The translations under genes and the position numbers were made by a program. From contig SEAD01000024.1 in NCBI GenBank assembly GCA_004173355.1, forward strand, positions 1-46,139: 46,139 bases of DNA, read 5' to 3'. This DNA is from Chitinophagaceae bacterium. Its GTDB lineage: Bacteria > Bacteroidota > Bacteroidia > Chitinophagales > Chitinophagaceae. Shown piece by piece: positions 16,672 through 27,200 of this stretch (position 1 is the first letter of the stretch; every line of letters starts with the position of its first letter). The notes under the pieces were generated by a model. That model made no database searches, was not told where the DNA came from, and worked only from the letters and a program-made list of their open reading frames with translations.

Positions 16672-17751
16672 TCAGTTTTTATAAATGGCGATCACTTTCT
16701 TTTCCCCCTGTTTCACATACCCGCGGTACATGCCTTCGGTGCAGAACGGGAGTGCGATATTCCCTTTTTTATCCACGGCAATCAGGCCGCCATCACCTCC
16801 AAGGGCAGGTAATTTTTCCATGACCATGCGGTTGCTGGCCGTTTTCAGGTCCAGCTTCCCGTACTCCATCATATCACTGATTGTTTTTGCCATCACAAGA
16901 CGGATATAATACTCACCCCATCCGGTGCCGCTGATGGCCACGGTATTGTTGTTGGCATAGGTACCAGCACCGATGATCGGTGCATCGCCCACGCGTCCGA
17001 ATTTTTTATTCGTCATGCCGCCGGTACTGGTGGCTGCGGCGAGATTACCCTGCTGGTCGAGCGCTACTGCCCCGACGGTCCCGTACTTGTTGTCGCGGTT
17101 CGACAGCTGGCGCAACGCATGGCCCTTTGTTCCTGCTGGCGGCTGCACACCGGCCTTGAGGGAATCTTTTTTCAGTCCCTCCAGTGAATCTTCCGCCCTT
17201 GCTTTCAATAAACCCTGCCAGCGTGCTTCGGTATAAAAATAGGACGGGTCCACGATGGTTTCCCCCCGCTTCATTGCAAACTCCTCCGCCCCTTTCCCGG
17301 TCAGCATCACATGTTCGGAATTCTCCATTACCTGCCTGGCCGTACTCACCGGGTTGCGGATGGTGGTCACACCTGCAATGGCCCCGGCTTTTAACGTGGC
17401 TCCGTCCATAATGGCCGCATCCAGTTCATTTTTTCCGGCATTGGTAAAAACTGCTCCCTTCCCTGAATTAAAAAGCGGATTGTCTTCCAATACCCGTACA
17501 CTGGCTTCCACTGCGTCGAGCGCGGTGCCTCCACGGGCGAGGATGGTCTCCCCTGCCTGTAAGGCCGAATCCAGTGCCGACTGGTAGGCTTTTTCCTTTT
17601 CGGGGGTCATCTGCGACTTGAGAATAGTACCCGCCCCTCCATGAATGACTAGTACATAACGGCCAGGAGGCTTGCTGGCAGCGGGTTTGCCCGTTTGCCC
17701 GGCACCATGGACAGAGATCAGGAGAAAAAGGAAAGCCGCCAGTCTGCGCAT
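16672..17751 (-). CDS. Exported isoaspartyl peptidase / type 2 L-asparaginase
   Basis: A 359-residue Ntn-hydrolase that autocleaves before a threonine and hydrolyses isoaspartyl dipeptides and asparagine. The start at 17751 gives a signal peptide (RRLAAFLFLLISVHGAG); the open frame extends to 17832 but without signal character. Landmarks: VIHGGAGT (35-42), the GSGKGAV region around 95-101 (here NSGKGAVF), IMDGAT (about 114-119), and the cleavage/nucleophile site NKYGTVGAVA with Thr225. Downstream GAGTYANN and SGTGWGEYYIR (about 261-285) line the substrate pocket. Length is typical for the periplasmic form. It lies 47 bases upstream of the big outer-membrane protein on the same strand, so the pair may be co-transcribed. 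Confidence 0.9.
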   Translation of the reverse strand: MRRLAAFLFLLISVHGAGQTGKPAASKPPGRYVLVIHGGAGTILKSQMTPEKEKAYQSALDSALQAGETILARGGTALDAVEASVRVLEDNPLFNSGKGAVFTNAGKNELDAAIMDGATLKAGAIAGVTTIRNPVSTARQVMENSEHVMLTGKGAEEFAMKRGETIVDPSYFYTEARWQGLLKARAEDSLEGLKKDSLKAGVQPPAGTKGHALRQLSNRDNKYGTVGAVALDQQGNLAAATSTGGMTNKKFGRVGDAPIIGAGTYANNNTVAISGTGWGEYYIRLVMAKTISDMMEYGKLDLKTASNRMVMEKLPALGGDGGLIAVDKKGNIALPFCTEGMYRGYVKQGEKKVIAIYKN

Positions 17752-17842
17752 ACAATTTATTTCAGGCAATATAATGTAAAACTGCCTTTTCCAACATCCT
17801 GTCAGGTAATCCGGCAATTCGTTGTTAAACAATGGTATTGAA

Positions 17843-17873
17843 TTTGCCGGGAGGGCCCGATTAATTAGTTTTG
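17843..17873 (+). promoter_or_regulatory. Promoter of tamB
   Basis: TTTG (17843-17846) and TAGTTTTG (17866-17873) are separated by exactly 19 bases, a full match to the Bacteroidota consensus TTTG-N19-TAnnTTTG. Transcription should start near 17880, about ten bases before the likely initiation codon of tamB at 17890. Confidence 0.75.
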
Positions 17874-17889
17874 TACCTAAACACTGAAC

Positions 17890-20800
17890 CTGAAGACTGT
17901 CAAGAAAATACTTAAATGGGTCGGACTAGTTTTGCTGTTCCTTTTGCTGGGCATCTGGATTTTTGTGCAAACGCCGATCGGGCAGAACTGGATCAGCCAC
18001 CAGGTTACCAAACGCCTTTCGAGGGACCTCAATACAAAAATTGAAATCAGGAAGGTCGACTTCTCCCTTTTTAATAACATGCACCTGCAGGGTGTTCTGG
18101 TGGAGGACCACAAACAGGATACACTTTTATATGCCGGGGAAATAAGGGTAAAAATCACGGACTGGTTTTTTATCAAGGACCGGATTGTACTGAAATATAT
18201 CGGCCTGAGCAATGCGGTGATTTATACGCACCGGGAAGACTCGGTATGGAATTACCAGTTCCTCATCGACTATTTTTCCTCTCCCTCCGGTGGCAAAAAA
18301 ACAGGTGGTACGGAACTCAGCCTCGAAAAAATTGACCTCAGCAATATTGCTTACCGGAAAAAGGATGCCTGGCTGGGTCAGGATATGGTGGTCACCCTGG
18401 GCTCACTCAGCCTGGAGGCGCGTGAGCTGAATTTTGCCACGCGTTCGGTTAACCTCGGCAGCCTCGTGCTGGACAAACCCCAGTTTGCGCTTTATAATTA
18501 TGATAAGCTGAAACCCGCATCCCTGGCAACACCCGTTCCGGATTCGATCCTGTCGGTCGATTCACTGCTGAAATGGAATGCTGCCGGGTGGGTGGTGAAT
18601 GTGGACCGGCTGGATATCCGCGACGGTACCTTCCGCAGTGCACGGAAATCAGACCTTCCACCGCTGGCTGGATTTGACGGGAAAAATATACTTTTCAGTG
18701 AGATCGATGCAAGTTTCACAGGCATCCGGTGGGACAAGGATACAGTCTCTGCGGGTCTTGTACTGGCCACCAAAGAGCGCAGCGGGTTTGAGGTGAAAAG
18801 TATGAAATCGAATGTGCGGATGACACCGGGCGGGATGGAGTTTGCCGATCTTGATATCCGCACCAACAACAGTACCATCCGCAATTATTTCCGGATGTCG
18901 TATGATGACATGTCCGATATGGGCGACTTCATCCATAAGGTGCGTATGGAGGGTCGTTTTGATAATTCCGAAATTGACAGTGATGATATTGCTTTCTTCG
19001 CCCCGGCGCTGAAGACATGGAAAAAAAATATCAGCATCCGGGGAGTAATACGCGGACCGGTGGATGACCTGGCCGGGAAGAACCTGCTGGTACAGGCAGG
19101 GAACAACACCCTGCTCAGCGGGGATATCAGTATGACCGGTCTGCCTGATATCAACCAGACATTTATTGACTTCAAGGCAAATGAATTCCATACAGTGTAT
19201 GATGATGTGGTGTCGTTTGCCCCCGCAGTTGCACGTGTTAAATCGCCCAACCTCCGCAAGCTGCAGTATCTCCAGTTTACCGGGAGCTTTACCGGCTTCA
19301 TCCGTGACTTTGTGACATTTGGTACCATCCAGACAAACCTCGGCATGATGAAGAGTGACCTGAACATGAAACTGCCGGAAGGCAGTGATGCAGTGTATTC
19401 GGGTACGATCTCCACAGACTATTTCCGGCTGGGTGAACTGATCGGCGATCCCCGGATCGGGATTGTATCACTTGATGGTTCATTGAAAGGAAAAGGCTTC
19501 AGCGAGAAGAGCCGGAATACCGAAATCGATGGCAGGATCCGGTTTGTGGATTACCAGGGATACCGCTACCAGAATATCACAATGAACGGGAAGCTGGACA
19601 AAAAGAAATTTGAAGGGATCGCTTCGATCCGCGATCCGGAAGCCGATATCACGCTGAACGGGCTGATTGATTTTAATCTCGATAACCCGCGTTTCAATTT
19701 CCTCGCCGATGTGCAGAAGGCAAACCTGCAAAAACTGAACCTGTACAAACGTGACCTTTCATTCACCGGTACATTCAACCTTGATTTTACCGGGAGTAAT
19801 ATCGACAACTTCCTGGGCTCGGCGAGGATCAGCAATGCCAGCCTCATCAGCAATGGCAATCCACTTCCATTTGATTCACTCGTGGTGTCTTCCACTGCTG
19901 AAAATGACAGCAAGACGATCCGTATCAACTCAAATGAAATTGATGCCGAGGTGAGTGGCAACTATGCGATCCGTGATTTACCCGATGCATTCAAATTATT
20001 CCTGAACAAATATTATCCCGCCTATATCAAGGCACCGGGCAAATTGCCGGAGAATGAATCATTGCGGTTTGATATCACCACACGGAATGTGGAAGACTAT
20101 GTACGGCTGATCGACAGCAGCCTGTCGGGATTCAACAACAGCCATATCGTTGGCGACCTCGATACAAAGTCGAGCCAGCTCACGCTGGTAGCAGATATCC
20201 CGCAGTTCAAATTCCAGCGTTATAATTTTGACGAGGTGAAAGTGAATGCCAGGGGCACGCGTGACAGCATTGTGCTGTCGGGTGGTGCATCCAATGTGAA
20301 TATCAGCGACAGTCTCAATGTACCGCTGACATTGTTCCGCATTTCCGCACACAACGATACTTCGAGGGTGTCGATTTACACGGGGGCCAACCAGGCAATC
20401 AACCAGGCCAATATCAATGCACAGGTGCTCACCTACAGCAACGGGGTGAAGATTGAGGTGGATCCGTCTACCCTGGTGGTGAATGGCAAGACCTGGGCAA
20501 TCGAGGAGAATGGCGAGCTGGAGTTCCGCGCGAATATCCCCGCGAGCGGCCAGCTGGTACTGCGCGAGAATGAGCAGGAGATCCGGGTCCGGACGGTACC
20601 ATCGGAGACGGGTGACTGGAATGATGTGGTGGTGGATCTTAAAAAAATAAATATCGGCGACTTCACACCGTTTTTCCTGCCACGTAACCGGCTCGAAGGT
20701 TTGCTTTCGGGCAAGGTCATTCTAGAAGATCCTATCAACAACCTTTATGTGAGATCGGAAGGGATCAGCGCGGAAAATGTGTTGCTCGATAATGATTCAC

Positions 20801-22773
20801 TGGGTAACCTGCAGACCGATTTCACCTACAGCGGGAAGACGAAAGCGCTGACGGCAAAAGGATTTACAGTGAATGAGCAGGACAACCGGCTTGAGTTTGA
20901 CATGAAACTTTTACTCGCGGATGCGGAGTCACAAAAAGGCAACCAGATTGCGCTGAAAGCAAACCGTTTCCAGCTCAGCCTGCTGGAACGTTTTCTTGGA
21001 ACGCTCTTTTCCGATATGCAGGGAGTGGTTACCGGGGATTTCAACCTGAAGGGGGCATTTAACGAACTGGAAGTAACCGGGAAGGGGCGTTTGCAGGATG
21101 CAGGCCTGAAGGTCAATTTCACCCAGTGTTTTTATAAAATCCGTGATACCGATATTGAACTGAAGCCAACTGAACTGGACCTGACGGGTATTGTGTTGAC
21201 CGACCCGGTATCCGGCAATCCGGTGTACCTCACCGGTAATATCCAGCACAGCGGGTTTAAGAATATGTTTTTTGACCTCACCGTGGGTACCCGGAAACCC
21301 AATACCAGTGGTGCCGCGGATAACCTGCCGGTGCAGGTACTCAATACCACTTTCAACGACAACAAACAGTTTTACGGACGCGTGCGTGGTACCGGCTCAT
21401 TCAGTTTGTCAGGCCCCCAGTCCGATGTATTCATGAAGATCGATGCCATTGCTTCAACCGTCGACAGCAGTACCGTTACGATCCCTTCGAGCATCAGCCG
21501 CGAATCGGGTATTGCTGATTTCCTGGTGGAAAGGAAATATGGGGTGGAAATGGTGGACAGCTCATTTGCCGGTGGCGCAGCCAATGTGACCTATGATGTG
21601 GATGTGACGGCTAACCCGATGGTGACGGTGCGGGTTATCCTTGATGACCTGACCGGTGATGAGATCAAGGGGAAAGGAAACGGCACCCTGAATATCCGCG
21701 CGGGCACCAGTGAAAAACTCAGTATGCGCGGGCGCTTTGATATCGAGGAAGGGAGCTACCTGTTTACGTTCCAGTCGTTCTTTAAAAAACCTTTCCAGAT
21801 TGTGAAAGGCAGCGAGAATCACATTACCTGGTCCGGTGACCCGATGGATGCCAAGATCAAATTCGAAGCCCAGTATATTGCCGAAAATGTAAGTTATGCA
21901 CCGCTGGCCAGTGTAATCACGGGTGATAATAATATCTCGCGCGTCAGGGAGAATGTATATGTGGTGGCGGATTTGAGCGGCGACCTGTTCAAGCCAGGTT
22001 TTAAATTCAGGCTTGAGTTCCCGCCAAACAGTGTTACGCGGAATGATTTTTCCATTGCCTCCAATATTGAGCTCATGGAAAAAAATGAAAACGAGATCAA
22101 CCGGCAGGTGACCTACCTGATCGTATTTAATAGTTTCGCCCCACCCGAAGCGGCGGCAACCACCACCGGTTTTGGTTCGGCGATCAATGAGGTAACGTAC
22201 AATACTATCTCCAGTATTTCCGGTTTGTTCTTCAATGAGATCAACCGGAAGCTCAATACTGAACTTTCGAAGATCCTGAAGAATGATAATATCAGCATCA
22301 ACTTCAGTGGGTCGGTGTATAACCGGAACCTGCTTAACCAGAGCAGCACATTTAATATCAACCAGAGTAATGTAAATGTGAATGTGCCGATTTCACTTTT
22401 CAAGGACCGGTTTATCGTGACCCTGGGAAGCACACTGGATGTGCCGCTGCAGACCACGATCCAGCAGAACGTGCAGTTTCTCCCCGATGTGACGGCGGAG
22501 TGGCTGATCAACCAGACCGGCACCATCCGTGCGAGCTTCTTCTATCGCCAGAACCTTGATTACCTGACTACCAACAGTACCGGTGCTGCCAGGACGAAAC
22601 GTTCGGGTGCGAGTATTGCGTACCGCAAAGAATTTGACAACCTTGGTGAGTTTTTTGGCAACCGCAAAAAACGGAAAGACACCGTACCGAAACAGCCGCC
22701 GGTTGATTCGCTGCCACCTGACTCCAGGCGGTTGAGGACGGATTCAACGCAAGTGGTTGTGCCGGCGAATTGA
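17890..22773 (+). CDS. tamB: TamB-like translocation and assembly protein
   Basis: A very long (about 1627-residue) envelope protein of the TamB/AsmA-like group, which spans the periplasm as a beta-rich groove and helps assemble outer-membrane proteins or move lipids. It has one N-terminal membrane anchor (about residues 9-27), a long run of amphipathic beta repeats, and a TamB/DUF490 domain over roughly the last 400 residues (with FDIEEGSYLFTFQSFF and WSGDPMDAKI). Start choice is unusual: after the in-frame TAA at 17878 there is no ATG, GTG or TTG until TTG at 17932, which would cut the membrane helix in half and lose its positive flank. The CTG at 17890 restores a normal KTVKKILKWVG anchor and sits just behind a perfect promoter. 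A CTG start or a base error are both possible; CTG at 17884 is an alternative. Confidence 0.85.
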   Translation: MKTVKKILKWVGLVLLFLLLGIWIFVQTPIGQNWISHQVTKRLSRDLNTKIEIRKVDFSLFNNMHLQGVLVEDHKQDTLLYAGEIRVKITDWFFIKDRIVLKYIGLSNAVIYTHREDSVWNYQFLIDYFSSPSGGKKTGGTELSLEKIDLSNIAYRKKDAWLGQDMVVTLGSLSLEARELNFATRSVNLGSLVLDKPQFALYNYDKLKPASLATPVPDSILSVDSLLKWNAAGWVVNVDRLDIRDGTFRSARKSDLPPLAGFDGKNILFSEIDASFTGIRWDKDTVSAGLVLATKERSGFEVKSMKSNVRMTPGGMEFADLDIRTNNSTIRNYFRMSYDDMSDMGDFIHKVRMEGRFDNSEIDSDDIAFFAPALKTWKKNISIRGVIRGPVDDLAGKNLLVQAGNNTLLSGDISMTGLPDINQTFIDFKANEFHTVYDDVVSFAPAVARVKSPNLRKLQYLQFTGSFTGFIRDFVTFGTIQTNLGMMKSDLNMKLPEGSDAVYSGTISTDYFRLGELIGDPRIGIVSLDGSLKGKGFSEKSRNTEIDGRIRFVDYQGYRYQNITMNGKLDKKKFEGIASIRDPEADITLNGLIDFNLDNPRFNFLADVQKANLQKLNLYKRDLSFTGTFNLDFTGSNIDNFLGSARISNASLISNGNPLPFDSLVVSSTAENDSKTIRINSNEIDAEVSGNYAIRDLPDAFKLFLNKYYPAYIKAPGKLPENESLRFDITTRNVEDYVRLIDSSLSGFNNSHIVGDLDTKSSQLTLVADIPQFKFQRYNFDEVKVNARGTRDSIVLSGGASNVNISDSLNVPLTLFRISAHNDTSRVSIYTGANQAINQANINAQVLTYSNGVKIEVDPSTLVVNGKTWAIEENGELEFRANIPASGQLVLRENEQEIRVRTVPSETGDWNDVVVDLKKINIGDFTPFFLPRNRLEGLLSGKVILEDPINNLYVRSEGISAENVLLDNDSLGNLQTDFTYSGKTKALTAKGFTVNEQDNRLEFDMKLLLADAESQKGNQIALKANRFQLSLLERFLGTLFSDMQGVVTGDFNLKGAFNELEVTGKGRLQDAGLKVNFTQCFYKIRDTDIELKPTELDLTGIVLTDPVSGNPVYLTGNIQHSGFKNMFFDLTVGTRKPNTSGAADNLPVQVLNTTFNDNKQFYGRVRGTGSFSLSGPQSDVFMKIDAIASTVDSSTVTIPSSISRESGIADFLVERKYGVEMVDSSFAGGAANVTYDVDVTANPMVTVRVILDDLTGDEIKGKGNGTLNIRAGTSEKLSMRGRFDIEEGSYLFTFQSFFKKPFQIVKGSENHITWSGDPMDAKIKFEAQYIAENVSYAPLASVITGDNNISRVRENVYVVADLSGDLFKPGFKFRLEFPPNSVTRNDFSIASNIELMEKNENEINRQVTYLIVFNSFAPPEAAATTTGFGSAINEVTYNTISSISGLFFNEINRKLNTELSKILKNDNISINFSGSVYNRNLLNQSSTFNINQSNVNVNVPISLFKDRFIVTLGSTLDVPLQTTIQQNVQFLPDVTAEWLINQTGTIRASFFYRQNLDYLTTNSTGAARTKRSGASIAYRKEFDNLGEFFGNRKKRKDTVPKQPPVDSLPPDSRRLRTDSTQVVVPAN

Positions 22774-22818
22774 GTTTTTTACAGCGGGGCAATCATTCAC
22801 AAGCCCTTCGGCTGTGGG

Positions 22819-22840
22819 AAAAACGGCGGGTCGCGCCGCT
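22819..22840 (-). terminator. Probable terminator of ribBA
   Basis: On the - strand AGCGGCG pairs with CGCCGTT around a five-base loop (core arms 22824-22828 and 22834-22838), followed by a short T-run (A-run at 22819-22823 on the + strand). It lies 80 bases beyond the ribBA stop codon. The stem is short, so the call is moderate. Confidence 0.5.
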
Positions 22841-22919
22841 TGCTGCCTGCACAAATTAAACTCGCCGGGGATAATTTTTTCGGCCGCAACCTTGCCTTTG
22901 TTTTAGTCCAACAGGACGG

Positions 22920-24119
22920 TCAGAGCTCGTGGCCGAGTTTGGAGCGTTTAGTAGCGAGATATTTTTCGTTATGCGGATTGGACGGCACGATGATGGGTAC
23001 ATTTTCAACGACTTCGATCCCGTAACCAACAAGACCTACGCGTTTGCGAGGGTTATTGCTCATGAGGCGCAGTTTGGTTACGTTGAGGTGCCGGAGAATC
23101 TGCGCACCCACACCATAGTCGCGCTGGTCCATCTGGAAACCGAGGTGCAGGTTGGCTTCCACCGTATCCATGCCCTGTTCCTGCAGGCGGTATGCGCGGA
23201 GTTTGTTGAGCAGTCCGATACCACGGCCTTCCTGGTTCATGTACAGGATGATCCCCTTGCCTTCCTGCTGGACCATTTCCATTGCCTTGTGCAGCTGGTC
23301 GCCACAGTCACAACGCAGGGAGCCGAGGATATCCCCGGTGAAACAGGAAGAATGCACACGGGCGAGTACGGGTTCATCTTTTTCCCATTCGCCTTTGATC
23401 AGTGCCAGGTGTTCGTTGCCGGTATTCTTTTCATTGAAGGCAATGAGTTTGAAATCGCCCCAGGCAGTAGGCATATCCACGCGTACCACTTCATCGATCA
23501 GCGAGTCGCGTTTCATGCGGTACTCGATGAGGTCTTTTATCGTGATGAGTTTAAAATCAAATTTCCTGGCTACCTCGATCAGTTCGGGGAGGCGCGCCAT
23601 TGAACCGTCATCGTTCATGATCTCCACCAGTACCCCGCCATATGGTGCAGGGAATCCGGCGAGGCGTGCAAGATCGACTGCCGCTTCGGTATGCCCGGCC
23701 CGGCGGAGGACCCCTCCTTTTTTGGCACGGAGGGGGAACACATGACCCGGACGACCCAGGTCTTTGGGATCAATAAAAGGATCGATCAGTGCCTGGATGG
23801 TTTTTGACCGGTCATGGGCAGAAATACCCGTAGTGCAGCCATGGCCGAGGAGGTCCACCGAAACGGTAAAGGCAGTTTCGTGCAGCGCGGTATTATTGGT
23901 GACCATCTGTTCAAGGCCCAATTCATCACAATGCTCCTCCGGAAGGGGTACACAAATCAATCCCCGGCCGAATTTGGACATGAAATTGACTATTTCGGGG
24001 GTAATATTGGCTGCAGCGGTGATAAAATCACCCTCATTTTCGCGGTCTTCGTCGTCCACCACAACGACCATTTTACCGTTTTTTATATCGGCGATGGCGT
24101 CCTCTATCCGGTCAAACAT
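22920..24119 (-). CDS. ribBA: Bifunctional 3,4-dihydroxy-2-butanone-4-phosphate synthase / GTP cyclohydrolase II
   Basis: A 399-residue fusion that makes both precursors of riboflavin: RibB converts ribulose-5-phosphate, and RibA opens GTP. The RibB half (1 to about 205) shows [14 protein letters not shown] (about 20-33), a family hallmark, and [12 protein letters not shown] with the catalytic-loop His. The RibA half (about 206-399) shows the zinc site in [19 protein letters not shown] and the NQEGRGIGL loop. Both halves look complete. The ATG at 24119 begins the conserved [14 protein letters not shown]; the frame is open further upstream but the added residues are low-complexity leader. No FMN riboswitch is seen upstream. 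A possible -7 box TAACTTCG is on the - strand at 24134-24141. Confidence 0.96.
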   Translation of the reverse strand: MFDRIEDAIADIKNGKMVVVVDDEDRENEGDFITAAANITPEIVNFMSKFGRGLICVPLPEEHCDELGLEQMVTNNTALHETAFTVSVDLLGHGCTTGISAHDRSKTIQALIDPFIDPKDLGRPGHVFPLRAKKGGVLRRAGHTEAAVDLARLAGFPAPYGGVLVEIMNDDGSMARLPELIEVARKFDFKLITIKDLIEYRMKRDSLIDEVVRVDMPTAWGDFKLIAFNEKNTGNEHLALIKGEWEKDEPVLARVHSSCFTGDILGSLRCDCGDQLHKAMEMVQQEGKGIILYMNQEGRGIGLLNKLRAYRLQEQGMDTVEANLHLGFQMDQRDYGVGAQILRHLNVTKLRLMSNNPRKRVGLVGYGIEVVENVPIIVPSNPHNEKYLATKRSKLGHEL

Positions 24120-24133
24120 ATTTAAGGTTTTTG

Positions 24134-24141
24134 CGAAGTTA
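24134..24141 (-). promoter_or_regulatory. Possible -7 box upstream of ribBA
   Basis: TAACTTCG on the - strand, a TAnnTTCG variant that recurs before several genes here. It would give a leader of under 10 bases to the ATG at 24119. No clear -33 box. Confidence 0.3.
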
Positions 24142-24295
24142 ATAACAAAAAACCGGGGGGTAAGTTTGGAGGTAGGTGAAAACGCTGAAAACCACGACAG
24201 CGGCCACGATAGCTTACAATTTGTTAACATCTCCACAACATTCTTCGCAGATTTATCCCTTTCTTTGCAGCACAATCACGAAAACTAATTTATCT

Positions 24296-27200
24296 ATGCT
24301 TAAGAGAATCCTGTTTCTTTTAGTTATTGGGTTGGCTGTCAACTCAATATCAGCCCAGGTTACTACGTCGGCCATCTCCGGGACAGTCAAAACTTCTGAC
24401 GGATCCGGCCTTGCGGGCGCCACAGTAACCGCCATCCATTTACCAACCGGTACGAACTACACAACCCTGTCCCGCACCGATGGCGGATACAACATTGTAA
24501 ACATGGTACCCGGTGGTCCTTACAAAGTCGAAATCACCTTCGTTGGTTTCCAGACGTACAGCCAGACAAATATCTCCTTACCGCTTGGTGAAAACACCCG
24601 CTTTGATGCTGACCTGAGTAACAACAATGAGACCCTGGCGGCGGTAGTAGTCACCGGTACCGGTACTACAAAAAGGAAAACCGGAGCATCAACTTCCGTG
24701 AGCCGCGAGCAGATAAACGCCTTGCCTACCCTGAGCCGGAGCCTTTCGGATTTCACCCGCCTCACCCCCCAGGCAAATGGCAACTCGTTTGGTGGTGCCA
24801 GCAACCGTTTCAATAATATCACCATCGATGGTGCGGTGAACAACGACGTGTTTGGCCTTTCAGGCTCCGGTACTCCCGGTGGCCAGGCTGCAACCACTCC
24901 GATCTCCCTTGACGCGATCCAGGAAATCCAGGTCGTCCTTGCCCCTTACGATATCACTTACGGTAACTTTACCGGTGCCGGTGTAAACGCCGTAACCCGT
25001 TCAGGTACCAACAACGTGGAAGGTTCTGCCTATTATTTTTACAGGAACCAGAACACGATCGGAAAAGACCCTGTTTCGCGTGTCAAATCAACGAAGTTCT
25101 CCGATAAACAATATGGCCTCCGCGTAGGTGCGCCAATCATCAAAAACAAACTCTTCATCTTCGCCAACGTGGAACTGGCACGCCGTACTGCCCCGACTAT
25201 CTTCAATGCAGGCGACAACAATGCGGTACTTACAACGGCGGCGGCACAGGCCCTTGCTGCTGATGTACAGGCACGTTATGGATATGATGTGGGTTCTTTT
25301 GATGCTATCAACGCTGAAACACAGAGTGACAAAATTTTCGCACGGATCGACTGGAACATCAACAGCAAACACAGCCTCGTTGCGCGTCACAACTACATCA
25401 GCGCTTTTGATGACAATATTTCCCGCAGTGCAACACTGTTCCGTTTCGGCAACAACACCTACCGTTTCAACAACGAACAGAATATCAGTGTGGTTGAACT
25501 GAGGAGCCGTTTCAGCAACCGTTTCTCGAACAACCTGATTGTGGGTGTACACCGCATCCGCGACAGCCGCAGCACGCTCGGCACACCGTTCCCTTCAGTT
25601 GAAATCTTCCAGGGTTCGGGTACCATCCAGTTCGGCTCTGAACGCAGTTCTACTGCAAACGAACTCGACCAGGACATTTTTGAAGTAACCGATAACTTCA
25701 AAATCTTCAAAGGGAAACACACGTTCACTATTGGTACACACAATGAATTCTTCAAATTCCGCAACCTGTTTATCAATAACCTGAGTGGCCGCTGGCGCTT
25801 TGCAAACATTGCTGATTTCAATGCGAACCAGCCACGCCAGTTTGATGTGACCTTCTCTGCCGACAAGACTGCAAACCCGCGTCCTTCTGCTGAGTTCAAG
25901 GCAGCACAACTTGGTTTCTATGCACAGGATGAATTCCAGGTGAATACCAAATTCAAGCTGACTTACGGTATCCGTGTGGACGTTCCTCAGGTGATTACCA
26001 AACCTGCTTACAACCGTGCGGTGGACAGTACTTTCAACGGTGCATACAGCACAAGCAACACCCCTGACGGACAGCTTCTTTTCGCTCCACGTGTCGGATT
26101 CAACTATGACGTGGATGGCGATCGTAAATTAATCGTCCGTGGTGGTGCCGGTATCTTCTCCGGTCGCGTACCATTCGTATGGCTGTCCAACCAGTTTTCA
26201 AACACAGGTCTCCTGCTGAGGACAACATCTGAAACGGACAACACGCCAAATGCTGCGCCATACACAGTAAACAATGGTAATGGCTTCGTGTCTGACGTTA
26301 ACCAGCAGAGTAATATCGGTGCTGCCGGAAATACTTACGAGGTAAACCTGATTGACAAGAAATTCAAGCTTCCTCAGGTGTTCCGTGTCAACCTTGCGGC
26401 TGATGCGAAGCTTCCAGGTGGCATCAACGCTACATTTGAAGCGATTTATTCAAAAACCATCAACAACGTATTCTACCAGGATGTCAACCTTACCGCTCCG
26501 ACAGGGGTTGTAAACCAGGCGTACAACAATGGTGCTGACCAGCGGATCGCATTCGGCTCATCCAATGCACTGCGCCGGGTTAACCAGAACTTCACCAACG
26601 CAATCCTGATTTCGAATACGAACAAGGGATATACCACCAACCTTGGTGTAACGCTGAACAAAACCGCCAAAAACTTTTTTGTACAGGCGTCTTACAACTA
26701 CAACATTGCCCAGGATGTAAACTCCGGTGCAAGCTCAACTGCACTTTCCAACTGGGAGTTTGTACAGGTGGTTGGCAGTCCCAACGAGGCAGGTCTCGCC
26801 AACTCCAACTACCAGCTGAAACACAGGATTACCGGTATCTTCTCGTATTCTGTTGAATACCTGAAACACCTTAAATCCTCTATCTCCTTCTTTTACTCAG
26901 GAAATTCCGGCCAGGCATTCACTTACCTGGTTAACGGTGACCTGAACAGCGATGGCCGTTTTGGAAACGACCTCCTGTATGTTCCGAATGATGCAAGCGA
27001 AATCCGGTTTGTTGACCTGCTGAACTCTGCCGGCAACACCGTACTGTACACCGCTGCAGAGCAATCAGCATTGTTCCTGCAATTTGTGGACAATGATCCT
27101 TACCTGAAGAAAATGAAAGGAAACTATACGGAACGTAACGGTCGCAACACTCCATGGGAACATGTGATAGATGCCCGTTTCACCCAGGATTTCTTTATCA

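Noticed and set aside
22840-23025. Short frame in the tamB-ribBA gap extending into ribBA
   Set aside because: Mostly overlaps ribBA in the opposite sense; the gap otherwise contains only the terminator hairpin and no gene.
24120-24295. Possible FMN riboswitch upstream of ribBA or of the receptor
   Set aside because: The region is short and I cannot find the conserved RFN core or paired helices; no support.
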